Below, piece after piece: positions 60,640-64,000 of a DNA stretch of 64,000 bases. Source of the DNA: Corythucha ciliata (taxonomy: Eukaryota; Arthropoda; Insecta; Hemiptera; Tingidae); assembly GCA_038030265.1 (NCBI GenBank), contig CM075937.1, forward strand, positions 43,752,198 through 43,816,197, given 5' to 3'. Position numbers and translations under genes: made by a program. Every line of letters begins with the position of its first letter. Positions within the stretch are counted from its first letter, which is position 1. The notes beneath the pieces are model-generated. The model was not told where the DNA came from. It saw only the letters and a list, made by a program, of their open reading frames with translations, and did not search any database.

Positions 60640-61000
60640 GGCGGACTATTTGCGAGCAAAAAACCGCTGAGTTGACTTGTTTCGCCTTAAAATGGCTAAA
60701 CTGAATATTTGAGCACCAAAAACAGACAACAGGCGATTCTTGCTTAAAAATAGCCAAACTGACTCTATGTAAAGCCGGATACACACATGCGGTACTTGCC
60801 AAGTAACTTGCAAAATATTCAGTCAATTTCTAGCAATTGCCTAGAAACCAACCAGCTGAGAATTTCAAAAATGCGTTGCTCGTTACTTGGCAAGTACCGT
60901 ATGTGTGTATCCGGCTTAACCTAAAATTGGCTAAACTTACGGTTCGTGCCCTCTAAAATATCTAAACAGATTATTGCTACACTCCGTCTAACTGGCGTTT
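60640..61000 (+). repeat. Family C array carrying a MITE
   Basis: CCTTAAAATGGCTAAACTGA and AAAAATAGCCAAACTGACTC-type units flank the MITE at 60773-60916. Confidence 0.6.
60773..60916. mobile_element. Harbinger-like MITE with TAA target duplication
   Basis: AGCCGGATACACACATGCGG at the left and its inverted copy ending ATCCGGCT at the right, with arms of about 35 bp that include GTACTTGCCAAGTAAC. TAA flanks both ends (60770-60772 and 60917-60919). 144 bp. The AGC...GCT ends and TWA duplication match the element at 31028-31283. Confidence 0.8.
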
Positions 61001-61380
61001 TTAACAGCCAAAATAACAATATTTGGCTTTTTGAGTTACCCAGATCCATAAATTTGGGGTTTTAAAAAGATAAAAGCTTTCGAATATAAATTTACAAGCG
61101 AAACAAATTTAAAATAGACTCAATTGCGATATTTGGTTTTAGAAAGAGCCAAACGAGCAGGATTTGTTTTGGATCAGATATTGAGCAAAAATGCCCGAGT
61201 TTTTGGTAGAATGTTCGGGATTTTGGGGGCGTATTCCCAGACTTTTCGTTTTAATCAAATCGCTAGCACCAAATTCAGCCAGATTTTTGAGCAGATATCA
61301 GCATACTGCAATTGCAAAATCTGGTTTTTGGGAAAGAGACACAGTGGGCTTTCGGGCTATTGTTTTTCATAAGAAAATAA
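61000..61380 (+). repeat. Family B-like array, decayed
   Basis: AATATTTGGCTTTTTGAGTT and GATATTTGGTTTTAGAAAGA-type units. The open frames at 61124-61406 are repeat translations. Confidence 0.45.
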
Positions 61381-61411
61381 AGAAATTAGGCGAATACATA
61401 GTATAAATCTA

Positions 61412-61651
61412 ACGTGTCAGTTACTAAGAGTATAAGTCAAAAAATTGAAGTTTTCAAGAGAGCATTCCAAACTTTTCAATTTAAATAAAACCCAATCAAT
61501 ACTGTTAGGTACAAGTCCCCTTAGGAATATGAATTCGGTTTTTTTCGTGACTTATACTCTTGAGAACAGAAGAGTAGAGGCAGGCCGTCAAGCTGAGTGC
61601 AAGAACGGAAAATGGCTAATTTTTGACTTATACTCTTAGTAACTGACACGA
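61412..61651. mobile_element. TA-flanked MITE with 30-bp terminal inverted repeats
   Basis: GTGTCAGTTACTAAGAGTAT... at 61414 is the reverse complement of the sequence ending CTGACAC at 61649, perfect over about 30 bp. TA lies outside both ends (61410-61411 and 61652-61653), suggesting Tc1/mariner-type mobility. An extra ACTTATACTCTTGAGAAC motif lies inside. 240 bp, noncoding. Confidence 0.8.
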
Positions 61652-61654
61652 TAG

Positions 61655-62430
61655 AAATGTATTTGGAGGGATGGGTGAGAATATTTGACCACCACCCCCG
61701 TCACGGAGGCCTAAAACCGCTTCCCTGTGGGGCTGGATACATTTTTGGGGGAGATTTAACTGATTCCTCGCTACTCCCGGAGCTAAGCTAACGTGAGACC
61801 TGGGGCTCCAACTCCAACCCGCATCCAAGCGTTTCCCAATGGCGGGGCTTGAACCCCCTGAGCCCCTCTTTTGAGCATGCGATGTGTTCTCAAGTCACTA
61901 CTAAGTATGTCTCTTGTCATACAGAATTAGTGTGCACAAGATCTCACAAATATTGTCCGTCTAAACCGATTATTCTGATGGCCAAGTGACTTAAACGGCC
62001 ACTAGGGTGGGGCTTAACACTCGGTTTCAAGAATAAACATCCGGCTTTTAATCCTGACATGCAAGACCTTCTGTCGAATCACCTTATTCTGCATGATCAT
62101 TGGTTAAAATAACCAATTAATAGCTAAAAACTACCTGTTATAACCAACATTAGGTGACCAGAGCACCAGAGGTGGACATGTTATAGACCCCCGGAAGCAA
62201 TAAATTGAGCTCAAGAGACGACGGGTGAGAATCTTCACAGAGAATTTCCACATTAATGCAGCAATTTTGATTGGACGGCCGATAAAAGCTCGAGTGAGCT
62301 AACTTGTTGCCTTAAAAAAAGAATACGATTCCTGTCATGTATCATATAAAGAGGAGTTATCAAGAAAAAAAAATACCTCGCCTTTTAAGATTATAACGTA
62401 AAATATACACGCTAAAACCTATTTTTCTTC
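61655..62430. other. Intron sequence before exon 3; no gene recognised
   Basis: Unique sequence without recognisable repeats or open frames beyond a short GC-richer patch at 61680-61870. Confidence 0.5.
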
Positions 62431-62439
62431 TGTCCATAG

Positions 62440-62490
62440 TTGCAATGGAAGACCGACGACGGACTGTCGCGGCCGTTGAAAGCGACGAGG
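62440..62490 (+). CDS. Secreted protein gene, exon 3 (51 bp)
   Basis: The acceptor TTCTTCTGTCCATAG ends at 62439; the donor GTAAGTGG begins at 62491 after GAGG. Entered in phase 1 with the A left by exon 2, it encodes IAMEDRRRTVAAVESDE and leaves one G, again phase 1. The RRR could be a furin/prohormone-convertase-type cleavage site; the rest is acidic. The size, symmetry and strong splice sites match exon 2. The downstream exons and the stop codon lie outside the window. Confidence 0.7.
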
Positions 62491-64000
62491 GTAAGTGGTC
62501 TTCCCTGTTAACATTTTACGTAATATTGTTTTACAATAGGACGAACAGGATCCTTGTAAACCCCAGTCCCCGTCTACCTACATCATAGCTCTTTTCTCGC
62601 AAAATCTCCGTCTTTTCATTCTGTGAGTCCGTCACGGTATCGTGCTATATTTTTAAAAGAGGGGGAGGGTATGAGGGGGGAATCTGATTAGGACCCGGGG
62701 CTTTTCATAGCAATGACCCGCCTATGGAGGATTTTTTTTTATCAGTTGCAATTAGAATCGACCTAATTTCTCATTTAATTATTGTACGACCCTGAGAATA
62801 CGAAACTCTTTCAAATTTTAAACAAGAAAAAAAATGATTGTGAAAAATGCCTGAAAAAATTGCCGACAAAAAACTTTCGCTCAACATATCAGAAAAGATT
62901 GAAGCTTGTCAAGTAGCAGAATATTTCATTCATTAAAATTCAGAATTTTTGTATTAATTTATAAGACGAAAAAACGAGTTAGTCAACGAAGAATTTCTCT
63001 CTTTTCTATCCACTCCTTGTGATTCTGCGGAAGAACCCTCCGCTGTTGTGTGTTCTGCGGAAGAAGGAAGGATCTGAACACTCTCGAGTAAATGTATATC
63101 TTTGCTTCTATATCCGATACTTATTTGACACGGAGAAAGCTCTCTATTCACTGAAAATCCCCCCATCCTCCCGCTACTCCTCAATGCACATGCAAAATCG
63201 CAGGCATATACACTGAGAAATTATGTGGTTTCGCCCTTCTCAGTCCTGTTTTCTGGCCTGTCACTAGTAATTTGTTTTATTGGTTGAGCGCTCCTTTGGA
63301 AATTTCTCCGCCAAACCTGATTTATATAAATATTTTTTAAAAAATCAACAAGCGGTGTCGGTACGCGTTATGAAGTGGTTCAAGAAAAGGCTTCGGTCGA
63401 TTAAAAGGGCACGGTGTTGACGTTTTTTTAAACTCTCGGGTTACTTGAAAGCTCGCTCAAATATAAGTACTATATCAGGTCGTTTCCCCGCTGATGGTTA
63501 TAGAGTTCAGAGGGGAAACTGACAGCGCAGATTTTTAAGGCAAGCTGCGGGGCTAAGACAAATGGGAGGGCAGCTTTTTCGTATTGACAAAACGTAAGTT
63601 AAAGTCTACAAAACTAAAACTTTTTACTCGATAAATAAACGGTCAAAAGTGTTTTTTTTTACTGTGATACTCATTGCAAGAGATCTATTTCAAATAGGTG
63701 CCGTCAATTTCCAATTCCAAACTTGCAATTTTGACGAAATAAATACCATAATCTTCCATTTTGCAGGAATTAAAAGCCGAAACTTGAAATAATGCGGGCA
63801 ATAAGCCAGTAACCTCCCTATTTCTTGATAACGTCAGGGTTTGGCCGCTAAACAGCCACCAAAAAAGCCGTCGAAACATGTAATTTTGTTTAAATGAAGG
63901 CTCAAAACTGTAAATTCCATTGATATTCAGCCAAGAAACTTGTGATTTCGCTCATATTGGCGAGAACACAATGATTCGCGGATAATACGTATAAATAGCG
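62491..64000 (+). other. Intron 3 of the secreted-protein gene, partial
   Basis: Begins at GTAAGTGG and runs off the window. Unique sequence to about 63680, then a family E array. No further acceptor/donor pair with an open phase-1 frame was found; the GTAAGT at about 63595 follows a frame with a stop. Confidence 0.6.
63690..64000 (+). repeat. Family E tandem array (right edge)
   Basis: CAAACTTGCAATTTTGACGA, GAAACTTGAAATAATGCG and AAGAAACTTGTGATTTCGCT-type units. Probably continues past the window. Confidence 0.6.

Larger units (their letters stand above)
46313..62439 (+). other. Intron 2 of the secreted-protein gene (16.1 kb, phase 1)
   Basis: Bounded by GTAAGTGA and a TTTTTCTTCTGTCCATAG acceptor ending at 62439. 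It contains family D, E, A and C arrays, a LINE 3' end, several MITEs and one candidate cassette exon (57511-57606). Confidence 0.6.

Overview
This window reads as nuclear DNA of an arthropod, probably an insect and possibly a hemipteran. It is AT-rich and gene-poor. It is packed with short tandem arrays, foldback elements and decayed non-LTR retrotransposons, and no operons or bacterial signals are visible. The organism assignment is inference from the repeat style, the transposon families and the splice sites.

One cellular gene appears to span almost the whole window on the + strand. Exon 1 (2084-2168) encodes a start codon and a clear signal peptide and ends at a CAG|GTTAGT donor. Exon 2 (46253-46312, 60 bp) and exon 3 (62440-62490, 51 bp) have good acceptor and donor sites. 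All three junctions are phase 1, and the joined frame stays open: a secreted, Lys/Glu/Pro-rich then acidic protein with an Arg-Arg-Arg site. It continues past the right edge. Introns 1 and 2 would be about 44.1 kb and 16.1 kb, so nearly everything else here is intron. A further phase 1-1 candidate exon lies at 57511-57606.

The introns hold three broad classes of sequence. (1) Degenerate tandem arrays fall into five families. Four have units near 30 bp: A (AATTTTAGCCGCGAATTAGCG), B (TTCGTGGATTTGGCTCTTTC), C (GACGATTCGCGCCCTAAAAA) and E (GCAAGTTTCGGG with a GCGAAATT box). Family D has a unit near 16 bp (AACCACAGCAAAGCTCC). Families A, C and E share a GCGAAT/ATTCGC-like core. (2) Foldback and MITE elements are numerous: a nearly perfect 1.48-kb palindrome (31619-33097), two Harbinger-like MITEs with TTA/TAA duplications, a hAT MITE with a perfect 8-bp duplication, a TA-flanked MITE and a mariner-like deletion derivative that fuses the two ends of a transposase. 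(3) Retrotransposon remains include a 5'-truncated LINE with RT and RNase H (6213-9148), a LINE 3' end inserted in a D array (49774-50578) and a small LINE C-terminal relic (20722-20870).

A tRNA-Thr(GGT)-like gene on the minus strand (24235-24307), with a T6 terminator, sits inside a segment flanked by 36-bp direct repeats. G or C homopolymers of 10-15 bases and A/T runs of up to 53 bases recur throughout. No CRISPR, rRNA or intact transposase gene is visible.
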